From Trichobilharzia szidati (Eukaryota; Platyhelminthes; Trematoda; Strigeidida; Schistosomatidae): DNA of 64,000 nucleotides. Positions 51,615 to 64,000 of this stretch are shown here, piece by piece (the first letter of the stretch is position 1; the number at the start of each line of letters is the position of its first letter). A program made the position numbers and the translations under genes. The stretch spans positions 83,384,793-83,448,792 of the forward strand of contig OX235273.1 in the NCBI GenBank assembly GCA_944472155.2. Reading direction: 5' to 3'. The notes under the pieces were generated by a model. It was not told the origin of the DNA, did no database searches, and saw only the letters and a list, made by a program, of their open reading frames with translations.

Positions 51615-52310
51615 CAACTTGTGAGAAGCAGCAGGCAAGATAGGACTTCAGATGAAAGCAAAGATGACAGAACTGATAGGAATACACAAAGAACAACAAA
51701 CATCAATCACCACCACTGAGAGAAATCTGACGGAATTCATCTTTTTCACTCACATGATCTAAGCAACATCGCTTCAGCAAAAGGCAGGCAGCGAAGTTGA
51801 AGATGTCGAAACCGTCAAGAACCTAGTAGGAAAAGGGGAGCAGGCGTTTGCTTCTGTGTTCAGGTCTGCAGTATCCTACACAAAGTGAATCATTAGACTT
51901 TTGGCCCTAATTCCAGTTGAGTATGTGTTTCTATATGATTCGGAGATTGAGGTTCGCTTTACCGGAGGCATTCCGAACACTCTGCCACACACTTTTATCA
52001 ATGAATGCGTGTATTAAAGAAGAGGTGAATGGTTGGAAATGGTGGGCAATAAGTGACACTAGGGGTTCGGCAAACTAGCCATGAACAAAATATACAGGCA
52101 CCGCCAAACTCTGAGGAGATCCTTGAGAGACGTCACATTGCCATTGAATGGAACTTAAATGGGAATTGGTGAGCTAGGGATACAAGGATGACATGGATAT
52201 CTTGTGAAGTAGCAATGAATACTAGTGTGTAGTTGATGAGTCACTGAGATGTGATGGCACAGAGTAGAGTGCGATTGAGTCATGTGCGTAAAGGAGTGAA
52301 TAATGAAAAT
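51615..52310 (+). mobile_element. Decayed LINE 3' portion (duplicate of 1310-2010)
   Basis: Nearly identical to 1310-2010 with scattered substitutions. Confidence 0.5.
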
Positions 52311-53153
52311 TACAACTTGACTTAATTGTCTAACAGTAACCTTTTACTCATCTTACTTATGATTTTGAGAATTTGTTTTTCTTTTTAGGCGTAAATTTAT
52401 TTCACTTGACTTTGTACTTATCATTCTGCAGATCATACCACAAATAAATTACAAGTTATAACATTAACAAAAACATGATTCATTTCAAAATTTCACGTAT
52501 TTTGAACTTCGTCATACATGTTTGAATAATTCATGGAATCTATATTCCATCCCTAATGTTTTTGAATTTGGTGTGTGAAGTATAATATGTATCGAAATGT
52601 GTCCTCATTTACGTTATCAGATAACACTCTTAAAACAATAATTCTGTTTAATAAATTAGAATAGCGTTACTAGAAGACGAAGTTCATCTTGAGAAATGTG
52701 ATGAATATGCAAAACGGTTTTCGAACAGTTTGTTGACACAACTATCTACCATTTCACTTAATACAAAAATGTAGAAATATACTGTCAAATAGAGCAAACA
52801 AAATGACGACTATATAAGTTGATTATAACGGGCATATTGAGGGTGGTAACTGACACTTGTCTTCATAAAATGATCCGTTATTTTTCACCGTTGTAGCTAA
52901 CTACATTTTGGTGTTTCTGAGAGGTTAAGGAAAACGTCAGTGGAAATCCTGCATGAATTACAAACAGAAATAAAATATACTGAACTGTATGTCAGATGAA
53001 GAATTGATATACCGTGAAACCTGATTTGTATAATCTTGCCTATTCCGAAAAGTTCATTGACAAATAGTGTTTGGAAATGATTATTGAAAGATTGACGCCT
53101 GAAGAGAAGAATATTATTAACAATATAAATATGCTGGGCATATATACACAAAA

Positions 53154-53295
53154 TTTTGATATGGTTGTGTTCTCTGAACTGGATAGTTAATTTGCGAATC
53201 TTCAAATTGAAGTATGTGCTGAAGATATCGCCTAGTAGGGCTATGAAAGCTTCGCAAATTAACTATCCAGCTCAGAGAACACAACCATATCAAAA
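53154..53295. repeat. 45-bp inverted repeat (duplicate of 2839-2980)
   Basis: Arms 53154-53198 and 53251-53295. Both copies keep near-perfect pairing although individual bases differ between them. Confidence 0.78.
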
Positions 53296-55455
53296 TCATC
53301 CACCTGAGCTTTACAAAATTTTAAATAAAAGGTTAGGAGTTCAAGAAAAGAAATGAAAGAGATCTGTCATAAATCTGCTACAAATTATATGATGAAAATT
53401 CTCTGGAAGTCACATTACTTTAATCAAAATAAAAGGAATACGCATCTAGTTAAAGATTCTTGCCACCTGCTCATATATCTGTTGATAAGGAATTGACAAG
53501 AACAACAAAGGAATATTTAGGTAGTGTCTTATTATTAAATCCTATGAACTTGGCTTCACAGGAGCATTTCCAGGGACCTTTAGCAAATCTAATCCAACAG
53601 TACAGCTTTAATGATAATTTACAGAAACAGCACTCTTTGCTGACCTATATCTTTCCAATATGTGTAACTTTCTCACTGATGCTTACGAAGACTTTCCAGA
53701 TGATTGGAGTTTTAAAACTGTGAAAAAGTATTTACATGAAAAGGAAGTTGAGTAGTAAGTTCTTACTAAATAAACACTGTGGGTGATGAAACCATGTCAA
53801 AACATGTGAATTTTCATCAATTTACCACTCACAAAAGAGTGGGTTTGAGATAAATTTCATGTCGCTTTGACAAAACATGAATGCTGGTGTGATCGAAGAG
53901 GTGGAATGTACGAACGTATACTAACAGACGGCATTTACAAGGTAGCACTGAAATATTCAAAGTTGGATGAAGCATTCTAAGGTTGACAGTATCCTCTGTA
54001 GCGGACTTTCTAGCGAGCTCAGTAATAGAACAGGTATTTGAATAAAAATCCAAGTTTATGAGATGATAGAATAACAGTATGTTATAAAAAATACAGAATT
54101 ACTTATTTGAATTATTCAGTTCCTTAGTTATACAGTTAAAGTTCACTACTCCAAATTATTATTATAATCCACAATAGTGTTTGCTGCTGAAGACGTGTCT
54201 GCTGGTAGTGCTGTCCACTGGTTGTAGAAAATTCTTCGAATGAAGATAAAATGTTTCTGCGAAATCCAAAGTATACAACACGTTTTGTAGTGAAACAAGT
54301 AGACAGCATAGACTAGCGAGAATATGAAGCAGCGGAAAGCAAACTGAATTTTTTTTTATTGTACTCCGCAGTTATGCATATTTCACTATGAATCGTTTTA
54401 AACAAAAGTTGTGTACAATGTTTCTATTTTTAACATCTAACGAAAAATGTACAATCGTGTTGTTACAGACTTCACACCTCTGTCATAATGCCTTCAATGC
54501 CATATTCCACTTTGCATGACTTTTGCAAGAGCAAATATATTGAAAGAACAGAAATACATATTTGTTACCGTATTGGGATTTCTTTGTGGCTGAAAATAGT
54601 GCAAAATTGCATTCTCCCAATACATGGTAGTTAGTAGCAATGGACATGCTGCTCTTAAATCATTTGGAACAATTCACATGCATATAAATCCTACTTGATC
54701 GGTAACCACTGAACGTTGAAACTTGAGCTCATGCATTCCGAAAGTGGCTGTTGTTACTCCTCCTCTACCATTTTATATGTGGTAATCAATCTAATCTTTA
54801 GAATTTCGTTTCATTTGACACTCTTAATGTATACCTCTCTATATTACTCCTCACTCATGCTCCTGTCCTTAATATTTGACTGCTCCTCATCCTATTTCGA
54901 TCGCATGGCTGCACATTGACTTCAGAGATGCTTAGGATTTTTCACCTCTCATTTATATGCAACAAATTTGTCAACTTTAGGGTATTTAAGTACTTTTTAT
55001 AATTAAACCAATAAGGCTACTAACACTTGTAATTTTATATATATTCTACTCTTAATGTATTAGATTTGAATGATATTTGGTTGTGTTTTCAAGTGAAATA
55101 GTCAAAGAATTTGATCAATTTTAATAGTGATATTGGAATTGTTCTGATACTATTGTGGTTAACAGAGTTAAAGTGGAAGTACGTAAAATACTAGAGAACA
55201 ATTTTCATGGTGATAGTGAAATCATGTGAAATCTCTTCTTCCTATAATGGTCAACTAGCCTACAGATTTTATTCATCAGACAAGCCCCAACCAAACGAAC
55301 TGGAGTTGCGTTTGCCAAAAATATTGACTTCACGATACAGTGGTTTAAATGTATTAGTCAACCGATTTGTGACTTAATTTCGTTGGGGAATGAACGTGTC
55401 GAATGCTAGAGATACTCGCGTTTGAATCGTGTAATTATTTCACATTCTATGCACT
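53296..55455. other. Duplicate of 2981-5099, no supported gene
   Basis: Same content as the left copy, with a short extra segment near 54925-54960. No gene recognised. Confidence 0.5.
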
Positions 55456-55770
55456 GTGTTTACTATTCAGTGTTTGAATTTGATAGGTAGAAACATATCT
55501 TTAGGAAAACTGTTAGAGGCTTTCCCATTAGCCCATACACTGAGCAATTGTAATGGGATGATTAGTTTTGCATTCACCTTCAAGCTTAAGTTTTCATGGA
55601 CGAAACATTTGATATCCACTTCAAAATGCTCTTCGGTTGAAGTATACACAAAGTTGTGTGAGGCGTTTATGAGACATATGAAGCTCTTCCATAGTAGTGA
55701 ACTGGAGAAATTAAACAGAATTGTTTCGAAACTATGTTTCTACAAGTCCAAGTCTCGCCTGGAATGAACG
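55456..55770. repeat. Unclassified repeat (duplicate of 5103-5420)
   Basis: The minus-strand frame 55467-55649 is open here (DIKCFVHENLSLKVNAKLII) and related to 32.2 kb. Confidence 0.5.
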
Positions 55771-56333
55771 AAGGACGTCTAAATAAATCTAGTCACAAGA
55801 ATTAGTGCGGGTTTAGTTGACACAGAAGAAATATCTCATCTGCTACCTAAAAACGTTGCATTGCCTATAAACGTAAATGTTTTCTTTCGTTAAATTACTG
55901 AATACAAATGTAGGAGACAGATAAGAGTTGAAGCATGTTGACACTGCTAGGTCCAGATTTTCATAACGAAGGTGGTTTCATGGGAGATTCAGAAGTTCAG
56001 TGTATCAGAATGTAATTAATTGAAAAAATTGAAATCTTTTTGGGTTGACACACTTCGATGAAGTACTGATTGAATGATTAGAAGAAGGTAATAGGACTAC
56101 ATCTGAGCTATTGTGGGGGATTTTGAGGCATGTAACTAGAAGTCCCAAAGACTGATTCTTAACATTCTAACACGTAAAACCATTCAACATGCTCATCAAG
56201 TAATAACAAATATTGATTTTTAGATCGGTTCGTTTTTCCTTCTGAATAACGTTAACTCCTTTCAAACCTAATCTTGTTTCACTTAAAATCACTTGCTGAA
56301 AAATGTAATGACTTTATGTGTGGAATATGTCTT

Positions 56334-56690
56334 CTACTTCAAAATGGAGCAGCTTCACTCCATACTGTGTAAATCAAAATGTGACAGTACTAGATGGTCA
56401 AACAAACTTCAACTGTAAAATAGACTGCATGAACTAAATAGGCCAGAGCGGCCATCCTACTCATCTTCACATACATGAATACAAGCTAGTAATCCGAAGA
56501 TGTGACAAACGCTCGTTCATATCAATTCACGGAGACGACTACCGACACAAAATCGACTGGGATGATGCAAATATATTAGAGAAAGGAGACATTAAGTATC
56601 CCAGAGAATCCCTGGGGTTCCCAAAGACAAATCAGTTTCCAGTTAGTCGACATGTTGATATGGATGCAATCTATCAAGCAATGAATAATA
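56334..56690 (+). mobile_element. Penelope GIY-YIG remnant (duplicate of 5978-6350)
   Basis: Same domain as the left copy, but with an in-frame stop at the start (CMN followed by TAA) and further substitutions. Confidence 0.6.
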
Positions 56691-57553
56691 AATAGGTGAC
56701 AGGGGAGAAGGGTCAAAAATAGGGATGACAAGAAGACCAGTTTCCATGCAGGCGAGTACAATCATAGGGAAATCTACGACAGCAGCCAGTTGCAGTAGTC
56801 ACCAGGAGAGACAAATACTTCATTCATGAGGAATTTCATAAACTCACTTCACTTGGACTTAACTCTGTAGATATTGTCTGAAAGGGTAATGAAAGTTTCG
56901 CAGTTAAACCATCAAACCTAGATACCTTCTGATTCGATAAGGTAACCACTCATGCTAGAACTATGGAATAAGTAATTCATGAGAATGGTTTTAACAGATT
57001 TGTAGTGGATATCATTTTCAAGTCCGGAAACAACTGACGCTAAATTTATTAGTTATCATGCACTGGTTCTAAACAAGTGCGTTCCGCAGTTAATTTTCTC
57101 ACCATTCTAGATTGATTTGTGCACAGATCAATGATGAAGCCACCTTAATGTTCAGTGAAATTTATTTCGGCATAGTCACTCTAATCTTACATATGCAATT
57201 TCAAACACGGAACTACATTTACGATATTTCTGCAGTTACTAAAAGGACTTGCAGGAACATGATTCATACAAATATGCGTTGAAAAACAATTCGTTATCAC
57301 ACTAAATCTTCTTTGGTTAGCTTTGTTTTGAAACCATAGCAGATGTGCTATTACCTCTGTTATTTGGTTTAGTGATCTTCATTGTTATTTTGACCTTGGA
57401 TATGTCCTTTTAACTTGACGTCACCTATTAATTCTTAATAAATTCATATATATTCCTATGACAAGTCTGTGTGTGCTCAATCAGATTGTTCAAAATGTGT
57501 TGCGCAAATACATTTCATAAGTCAGATAAATTACATCTCATTATTGTTTTGTC

Positions 57554-57559
57554 TTTATT
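57554..57559 (-). terminator. Poly(A) signal of gene E
   Basis: AATAAA on the minus strand about 40 bases beyond the stop codon at 57597-57599. Confidence 0.6.
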
Positions 57560-57596
57560 TATGATCAGTTATTAACTGGTTTCATTATAGTGAGAT

Positions 57597-60500
57597 TCAG
57601 CCATCGTTAACATCAGCTAACCATATCGCCTTCTCACCAAAATCGAATACAGTGTAGAACTTCCTCATAAATACATCACCAAGCAGCCAAACTCCAGGCG
57701 GAACTCGATCGTTACTAGCGAATGGTGATGTACACTTTGTCTTTAACCAGCTGACTTCCTGAAAGCGAAAATGAAACGAATTTTATAAATCTCATGGAAT
57801 CAAAATCTCGAAAATGAAAATTAGAACAACCATAGGAAATGAGTAAATTCACCAACTTTCCGGCTAAATTTGTCTGTTTAGAAGCTGAAACCAATATTTT
57901 GCATAGAATTGATGATTATTTCTGTGTAGAAGGAATGGTAATCGAGGATGTGGATGACACTTGCCAATGTAAGAGAGGAAGAAATGAAACTAAGGAAGAG
58001 TATTCCACAAAACTGAAGAAGAGACAGGGAGATAAATTCAGTGAAATTCTCTGAAGTCTTCTGTTGACAGCATTTCGAGAACTTTCTTTGCCATTTATTT
58101 CACCTCACCTGCACTTGCTCACCAAATCGGCAAGGACAAGTTGTGGGCTTTGGTGACTTCAGTGTCAATTCACCAGCTTAATGTCTCCTATGGAGTCAAC
58201 TACGTGGACTGTACTAACAGGAAATTGTGTAAGTAGGCCGATGAACACTTGCCAGCATGGTAGTCCAAGGAATAAGGTAGTACGGAACAGACAACGACTC
58301 AATTCTGGAGCACGATGTTATTTCTTGGCACGTTGCATCAGAACAGAGTTACTTCAAAGTGATATGTGAAATAGAACCAGGCAGTTCAACTGGATTTCGC
58401 CTACATTTCATGTAACCAAGGCTTCTGGAATCCACTAGGAAAAACCGGGACTTTGTATTCAAACACGTTTTTATCCAGCCTCCTTTACTGAAGTGTCTTT
58501 AGTGACAATTTTGTTGTGTAAAGAACTTTATGCAGTATTTGCACATTTTTTAATATTTTTTGTAACTCACTTTCAATGCACCGATCTCTGGCTCTTATAT
58601 GTCATTTCCAAGTAACTACTAATCATTACATAAGTAATTGGCAATCAACCCTCTCGATTATTCACAATTTTTCGCACATTGTTTTGTCGATGGATCTCAC
58701 CTTTGTTGTCAGATAGCACTGTATATATAAACCCCAAATAACTGTTCAAACTCGAAGTCAGGTTACGAAAAGAGATCTCTTTCCTAACTTAGGCCATTTT
58801 AGAAACGATGAAATTCACCTGCATTTTAAAATGTGTTGCCATTTATTAAATGCAAATCAGTGGCATTGATGAGGAAATTCCCATCGAGGTGCCGATCACA
58901 AGAAAATCACAATGTTCAACCGAATTCTCTTACTTACCTTAAGCACATAGTTCTTCGCCTCAAGTACATAGCTCCTCTTCTTGAAGACAAACTCAATAGG
59001 AGGGAGCAGGTTAATATCATTACAGTTTAATCCATACTCATCATCCCCAACCGACTTGGCCCCAAGTCTAGAATTAATCGTTTCCACCGTTTCATTCCAT
59101 CCCAGTATCAAAGATAACCCAGTGTATATATAAGCAACGCACGTTTCTTTGCAATATTCTACTCCATTTATCTTCATGCTGAACATGGTAAAACAAACAC
59201 AACTGAAACACTAACCAATCTATGCAGTGAAGAGTGTATTGATATAAATTAATCCAATCACAAAATCACTCATCCTAATAATCAGACGCAATGAGCATAC
59301 TTAGTTCTCCTCAGTCATCTCCACACGAATACACAAATCCCTGTCTGTTGATTAACTTTCAGCTCTCATCAGAATTTATTGCACTTTCACCCAATAACAG
59401 CCTTCACTAAATCATTCTAATGACTTTGTTCACTGGAATACTCGTGAACACATACAAACCATGCTGAAATTACGCACACCATGAAAGTTTCCACTTGAGA
59501 TTGCTCAAGGCAACTTGACTACACACTATCAGCATTTCAAATGGCATTCGTTTCCAGATAAACCACTCAGGTTGTCAACAGATTAAAATCAAACAGATGA
59601 CACTTTCTTCGATAACTCAGTGAAAGTTGGCCAGTAAGTGGTCACGCCAGCTTGTAAAAATGGATAGTCAGCATATGTGATGTTGCTTGATAGAGTGGGA
59701 ATCGGTTTTCATGTGCTGAGGTGATGGTGGTCAAATGACTGGTTTATTATTTTGGACGAGAATATTTCGGGCACAGATCAGCTATTGAAATAAGGGATGC
59801 AGAATAACTCTCCACTAATTTGTCATCTGGAATTATCAAGTCATATCTCATCCAATAGACTTTTACTTGAGTGTATGACTTTTATTACTGGAAAAAGTGG
59901 GAATTGTTGCGTGTATTAAATATACCTTGGTTAGCAGACATAACTGTGACAACCACTCCACATTTTCTGTGACCTTAGTGTTCACGTGAAAAATTGATAT
60001 CCTTTCGACAACGCAATAAGAAGACGTAGTTTATCTGAAACGTGTAATGTATTGGCGCAACACATTTCCGACATTCTGATCACACACGTACTTGCTATAC
60101 ACAGTTTTTACAGAAGGCAAGAAGGCACGAATAATTACAATACAGGTCGGATTGTGTACAGGTCAAGGTCACAAATAGTGGGTAGGGAGACGCAAAGATG
60201 TGGGTAGGAAAGAGAAAAAGAGAAAAACAAAGCAAAGAAGGGATTGAAAATATTACGAAGTAAATTGGTCCTTGGTTCTTTTTATGGCTGGTTGGGCCAC
60301 GTACTTAAATTCGTTGAAGCCTTAGCCATAAAAAGTTTTAAACCTGTGTTATGTGTCCAAAAGTTATTTGTTATTACCTTAAATCTGCCTTGGTAATCCA
60401 ATTTGGAACCAAAATGTTTTTCCTTCACGTTCCCCAGTGGAACATAGGGCTTCAAGCTAGTAACTTGAAGATTCTGTAGCAGTGTTCATTTTACAAGATG

Positions 60501-62822
60501 GAGTTGCTAGCCTCATGCCCAACCTTTCCTCTTTACCAGCATTATTTCTGACTTAGCGAGGTAAAGCAGTGCGTCGGCCGGGGATCGCACCCCGGACCAT
60601 ATGCATGGTTGGCAAGCGTCCTAACCGCTATGCCACCGACGCACATTTAGAACCAAGGATCAATTTAATTCATAATATTTTCAATCCCTTCTTTGCTTTG
60701 TTTCTTCTCTTTTTCTCTTTCTTACCCACATCTTTGCGTCTCCCTACCCACTATTTGTGACCTTGACCTGTACACAATCCGACCTGTATTGTAATTATTC
60801 GTGCCTTCTTGCCTTCTGTAAAAACTGTGTATAGCAAGTACGTGTGTGATCAGAATGTCGGAAATGTGTTGCGCCAATACATTACACGTTTCAGATAAAC
60901 TACGTCTTCTTATTGTGTTGTCGAAATTCATAAAAGGAACTAATTAATTTAAATAATATCTTTGCCCATGAAATCATGCAAGCATCAATTGACTACCTTT
61001 TGAGTGTAACAGTCCAACTGTCTTCATAAATGACAGGCAAGTTTTCGAAATCTCCAATAAAATATTCAGGATTGACACCACCAATCACCATCTCTCCACC
61101 AGCAAGACCGTTTTTCCTACAAAATATCAGACACGAATTTGAGGAATTACTAAAAACGCTAGCAACGTGTTCAACTTCATGTTTCCGCAAATAGGTGAAT
61201 AGCAATCAGAATAAACGTTATTTATGAATTTGAATGAAATCACAGAATTTAATGATTGTCTCCAACACTTCATATTCCAAGGGTACTGAAGCTGTAAATG
61301 AAAGTTCAGCTGAAGACTCTGTCTGTCATAATCATCTAAAGGACAATGTAAACGAATTACTAGCCAAGTACTTTAGTTGATGTGTAACTCCGGTCACACA
61401 TTTCATTTCTTTAAATTCAGTCCAAAATGTGTAGGCAGAAAGTGTTTTTTAATAATGAAATCTTATGATTGTCTCAAATCATTTCCTTCCACATGTATTC
61501 CACTTAAATATTATGGGGGAGATTTATGTTAAGCGTATATTAAAAGCCACTTAAACTTAATTAAGTAGTTTCAGTGAATCTGTATTCCAAATAAGTAAAT
61601 ATTGAGTCAGAAATCATTGGAAAACGTAATAGTAAACCACTGGAATATCAGTCATATACGGCAATAGTATTATTGTTGCGTCGCAAACAAGAACCCACCG
61701 GGTCAGATAGAAAGAAATTACTGGATCTTTATCCTTGAATTGAGAAAGTAGATTCGGGAAGAACGGAGTGTTCCCATATCTCGACACATTTCTCATTTGC
61801 ATACCAATGATTCCATCACATTCGTCAGCAGAGAAGACTAAGGAAAACACATTTGTTACTTCAGCAAACGCCTGATTACGAATAACTAAGGAGTTTAGCT
61901 AAAACCATTGTCGCTTCAAGTTATAAAAGCACAATACCTGCATTGTATCCATGCTCCAAAATCCAGAGTAACTGCTAGTCAGGTAATAAATATGAAATTC
62001 AGTACCGTTTGGCTTGTAGGTGGATGATTTCGAACTGTCGTAAAATCGAATGAACCAACACGGAATGTCAAGAAACCAACATTTTCTTGATGGGAACCAG
62101 CTGTCGGTTGATCCTGTGTCGAAGAGTACACGAAATGTTCGTGGTGGCGTTCCCACTTGTATTTCTCCATAGTAATCAATCTTAAAAAGATGTAATAAAC
62201 ATAAGATTCTGAAAACATATACATATATCAATAACTAATTCTGATCTAAAACGCTTCTTCCCATGCCTCACCTCAGCGTTCACATGGAATACGTTAAGAA
62301 TAATAAATTTTTTTTGTATTTACTTATTTTCAGTAATCACACAGATCTTCACTGTTTACTTATTCTTTGACCCAGGAGATGGAAGGACAACCACTTCTTA
62401 CAAAATATTACACACACATTCATCAACTTTCAACAGCTTAAGTAGAACTCTGATTCTCACAAATAATGTCTCTATGAGATAATGTGCGGAATGTAATGTA
62501 CTAGAAGAACATCACTGTGTATAGGACGAAAGAAAACATCTGCTTAAATCAATGCACAATATGGTATGTTTATTTGAATTAATCAAAAAACATGACTAAT
62601 TATCACATAATCTGTCTCACTAACATTTTCATAGTTGTACAGGAGTTCTGGCGTTGGTGTTTCTCCTCCACTCCATAATTTCATCCAGCTTCGCTGTATT
62701 CCCCTCAAGAACTTCCAATACGGATTTAGAATTGACTTAATTCCAGACACTGGATGCAAAGGAATCTTGATTATCTCAGAATTAACATGATAAAGACAGA
62801 TGAGAAGTATGATCAGATTCAT
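57597..62822 (-). CDS. Gene E: cathepsin D-like aspartic protease homologue, second catalytic Asp replaced by Tyr
   Basis: Minus-strand exons 62625-62822, 61938-62180, 61699-61898, 60997-61116, 58938-59178, 57597-57758; all borders GT/AG, 387 codons plus TGA. Signal peptide [15 protein letters not shown], propeptide [13 protein letters not shown], first active site [27 protein letters not shown], exon 3 [16 protein letters not shown], exon 4 [13 protein letters not shown]. In exon 5 the second active-site motif reads YIYTGLSLILG instead of IIDTGTSLI. Exon 6 keeps LLGDVFMRKFYTVFDFGE, unlike gene A. Partner of gene A in the duplication, yet intron 1 and the last dozen codons of exon 1 are unrelated to those of A and closer to D. 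Predicted to be proteolytically dead or nearly so, by family knowledge. Alternative reading: young pseudogene without frame damage yet. Confidence 0.87.
60003..60926. mobile_element. MITE-like hairpin element with nested SINE
   Basis: Duplicate of 9737-10417. Left arm from 60003, right arm ending at 60926. The pairing is interrupted by a SINE (60413-60644) inserted at the inner edge of the right arm. Located in intron 4 of gene E. Confidence 0.8.
60413..60644 (-). mobile_element. tRNA-derived SINE with target-site duplication
   Basis: Flanked by ATTTGGAACCAA (60401-60412) and ATTTAGAACCAA (60645-60656); the left duplicate has a single uninterrupted site near 10135-10146. On the minus strand the head has GCGTCGG at its start and CCGACGC at its end (a perfect 7-bp acceptor-like stem), a GGTGGCATAGCGG A-box region and a GGTGCGATCC B-box variant. 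The body GGCATGAGGCTAGCAACTCC and tail TTGAAGCCCTATGTTCCACT match the copy at 25338-25571 and the LINE ends. Confidence 0.88.
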
Positions 62823-62871
62823 TGCAATGAATACTCAAAGGAGAAGCGTAAATGCTGGCAGTGTCTTTCTG

Positions 62872-62925
62872 TTTATATACACACTGTTATATTGACATGC
62901 TCACAACGACGGAATTTCTGATTGG
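62872..62925 (-). promoter_or_regulatory. Core promoter of gene E
   Basis: Minus strand CCAAT (62921-62925), GAGCATGTCAATATA, TATATAAA (62872-62879), 50 bases before the ATG at 62822. Same as gene A. Confidence 0.6.
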
Positions 62926-63294
62926 AGATCATCTAGATTTAGTCTGTTGTTGGTGTGTTATTTCGTGATGTGTGGATATCATGACACGTGTGAACTTAAT
63001 CCATGTATAGTGTTAATTCTGTATTCTTTACATTCTGATTCAATCCTGGATACAACATAAATGTGTATGTGTGACTGAGTTTTCATCGCCATAAGCATGC
63101 TTCATTCAGTATGTGTCTAAATATGTTTAATTTGTTTGATTGAGAAGTTCTGTTTTGATATTCTGCATAAGGAACATTCGAATTGAAAATTATTTTCGGT
63201 GACTTCTATCTCAGGCTGCTCGGTTTCAAATCTTTAACTGTTTTCATGCAGGGGTCGGTAAGGTTGGAAATATGGTCATATCAGTAGCAGTAAA

Positions 63295-63557
63295 ATAAAA
63301 AATCAAAATGAATAGGACTTTCTGTGAAAATTATGAAGATAAAAGTATTTCTCCCTTTGCCTTTGAACAAAGAGGATGGGTAGAGTACTTATTTTCTCCA
63401 TCGTATTCATTTGATCTATGGACATTCCCCTTATCTTTCTGATTGTTATTTTCGGTGCTTTGACTTTGAACACTTTTCGGTATTCTTTTACTTGTTCCTT
63501 TAGTTGTTCTAATTAAATGTAAACACGTTTTGCAGTGTTGAAATCTGTCTTATTAAA
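63295..63557. mobile_element. Insertion of about 260 bp absent from the left duplicate
   Basis: The left copy reads AGTAAACTTCACCATG without interruption at about 16025-16040. Here about 260 bases separate AGTAAA from the TTCACCATG that resumes at 63561. An A-rich run lies at the left end. No family recognised. Confidence 0.6.
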
Positions 63558-64000
63558 CTTTTCACCATGCAACCAAATGCTTCAGTTTGGCTACTAATCA
63601 TAATAATCGTATTAATTTCAATTCCCTTCTCAAGATCTACACAATTTTTGAACTATTATAGGTGTGATGTAACTTCTTTTACCTATCAATCTCAAAATGT
63701 GATTATAATCACAAATATTCTATTGCATATCGCATTATTAACATGAGTATTCACACCTTTTGTTTAAATTTCCTCACAGAATGTAGTTTCTTACAAGTCA
63801 TATGTTAACAAATTTACAATGTGATAATAAATTTGTTGAAGAGTCCCCTTGACGAATAGTGTGTTCCTTATGTCACAATGGGAAATGTTATATTTATGAT
63901 ATAATAGTTCCTTCCATTTCGTCAACATTTTTATGTTTCTATCAAATTTGCTCATATGTTCATTTTTTGAAACTGTCCCAGCAAATCACATCTATCGAGG

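Larger units (their letters stand above)
50290..64000. repeat. Segmental duplication, right copy (contains gene E)
   Basis: Matches 1-16471 in the same orientation and order. Begins about 60 bases upstream of gene D's promoter. Lacks the LINE at 10726, and has extra insertions at 60413-60644 (SINE) and about 63295-63557. Confidence 0.93.

Noticed and set aside
60565..60645. Possible functional tRNA gene (strong acceptor-like stem, A and B boxes)
   Set aside because: Continues into a SINE body and tail, has target duplications, a second diverged copy exists, and the T-loop region has an irregular length.
1..64000. CRISPR arrays, bacterial operons or contamination
   Set aside because: Introns, non-LTR elements and animal-type proteases across the window indicate nuclear metazoan DNA.

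Overview
The window looks like nuclear DNA of a parasitic flatworm, most likely a blood fluke (Schistosoma or a close relative). It is AT-rich, its genes are split by introns, and it is full of decayed retrotransposons (non-LTR LINEs, Penelope-like elements with GIY-YIG endonucleases, a tRNA-derived SINE). The only cellular genes I can support form one family: secreted cathepsin D-like (A1, pepsin-type) aspartic proteases. All of them lie on the minus strand and share a six-exon layout. The organism call is inference; the gene family is read directly from the exons.

Layout. Gene A (7254-15556) and gene E (57597-62822) are close paralogues inside a large duplication: bases 1-16471 match 50290-64000, and both copies run off the window. 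Gene B (20222-28236) is the one copy with every expected catalytic residue. Gene D (46804-50121) has promoter, signal-peptide exon and exons 2-4, but exons 5-6 are missing. A lone decayed exon 5 lies on the plus strand at 42003-42190. A, B and E each give an uninterrupted 387-codon reading frame when spliced at GT/AG sites as 198+243+200+120+241+162 bp. Introns 2 of A, B, D and E are 37-39 bp micro-introns. All four genes share a compact promoter (inverted CCAAT plus TATA-like box, about 50 bp upstream of ATG).

Key biology. Genes A and E are open and well spliced, but each has lost the second catalytic aspartate, in different ways (Ser in A, Tyr in E). Seven of their eleven exon-5 differences fall in the 24 bases that encode this loop. 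They look like pseudoproteases or very young pseudogenes beside an intact active paralogue (B).

Mobile DNA. Gene A carries an internally deleted LINE (10726-13701) with a clean 11-bp target-site duplication; copy E has the empty site. Copy E instead carries a SINE (60413-60644) with its own target duplication, absent from copy A. The SINE appears to be a tRNA head joined to pieces of the LINE's 5' and 3' ends. A Penelope-like element at 29127-31480 has a hammerhead-ribozyme-like fold downstream of its endonuclease. Region 28-42 kb is otherwise repeat-rich and gene-poor, and includes a 4-kb inverted repeat with ~500-bp arms. No tRNA, rRNA, CRISPR or bacterial-type feature was found.
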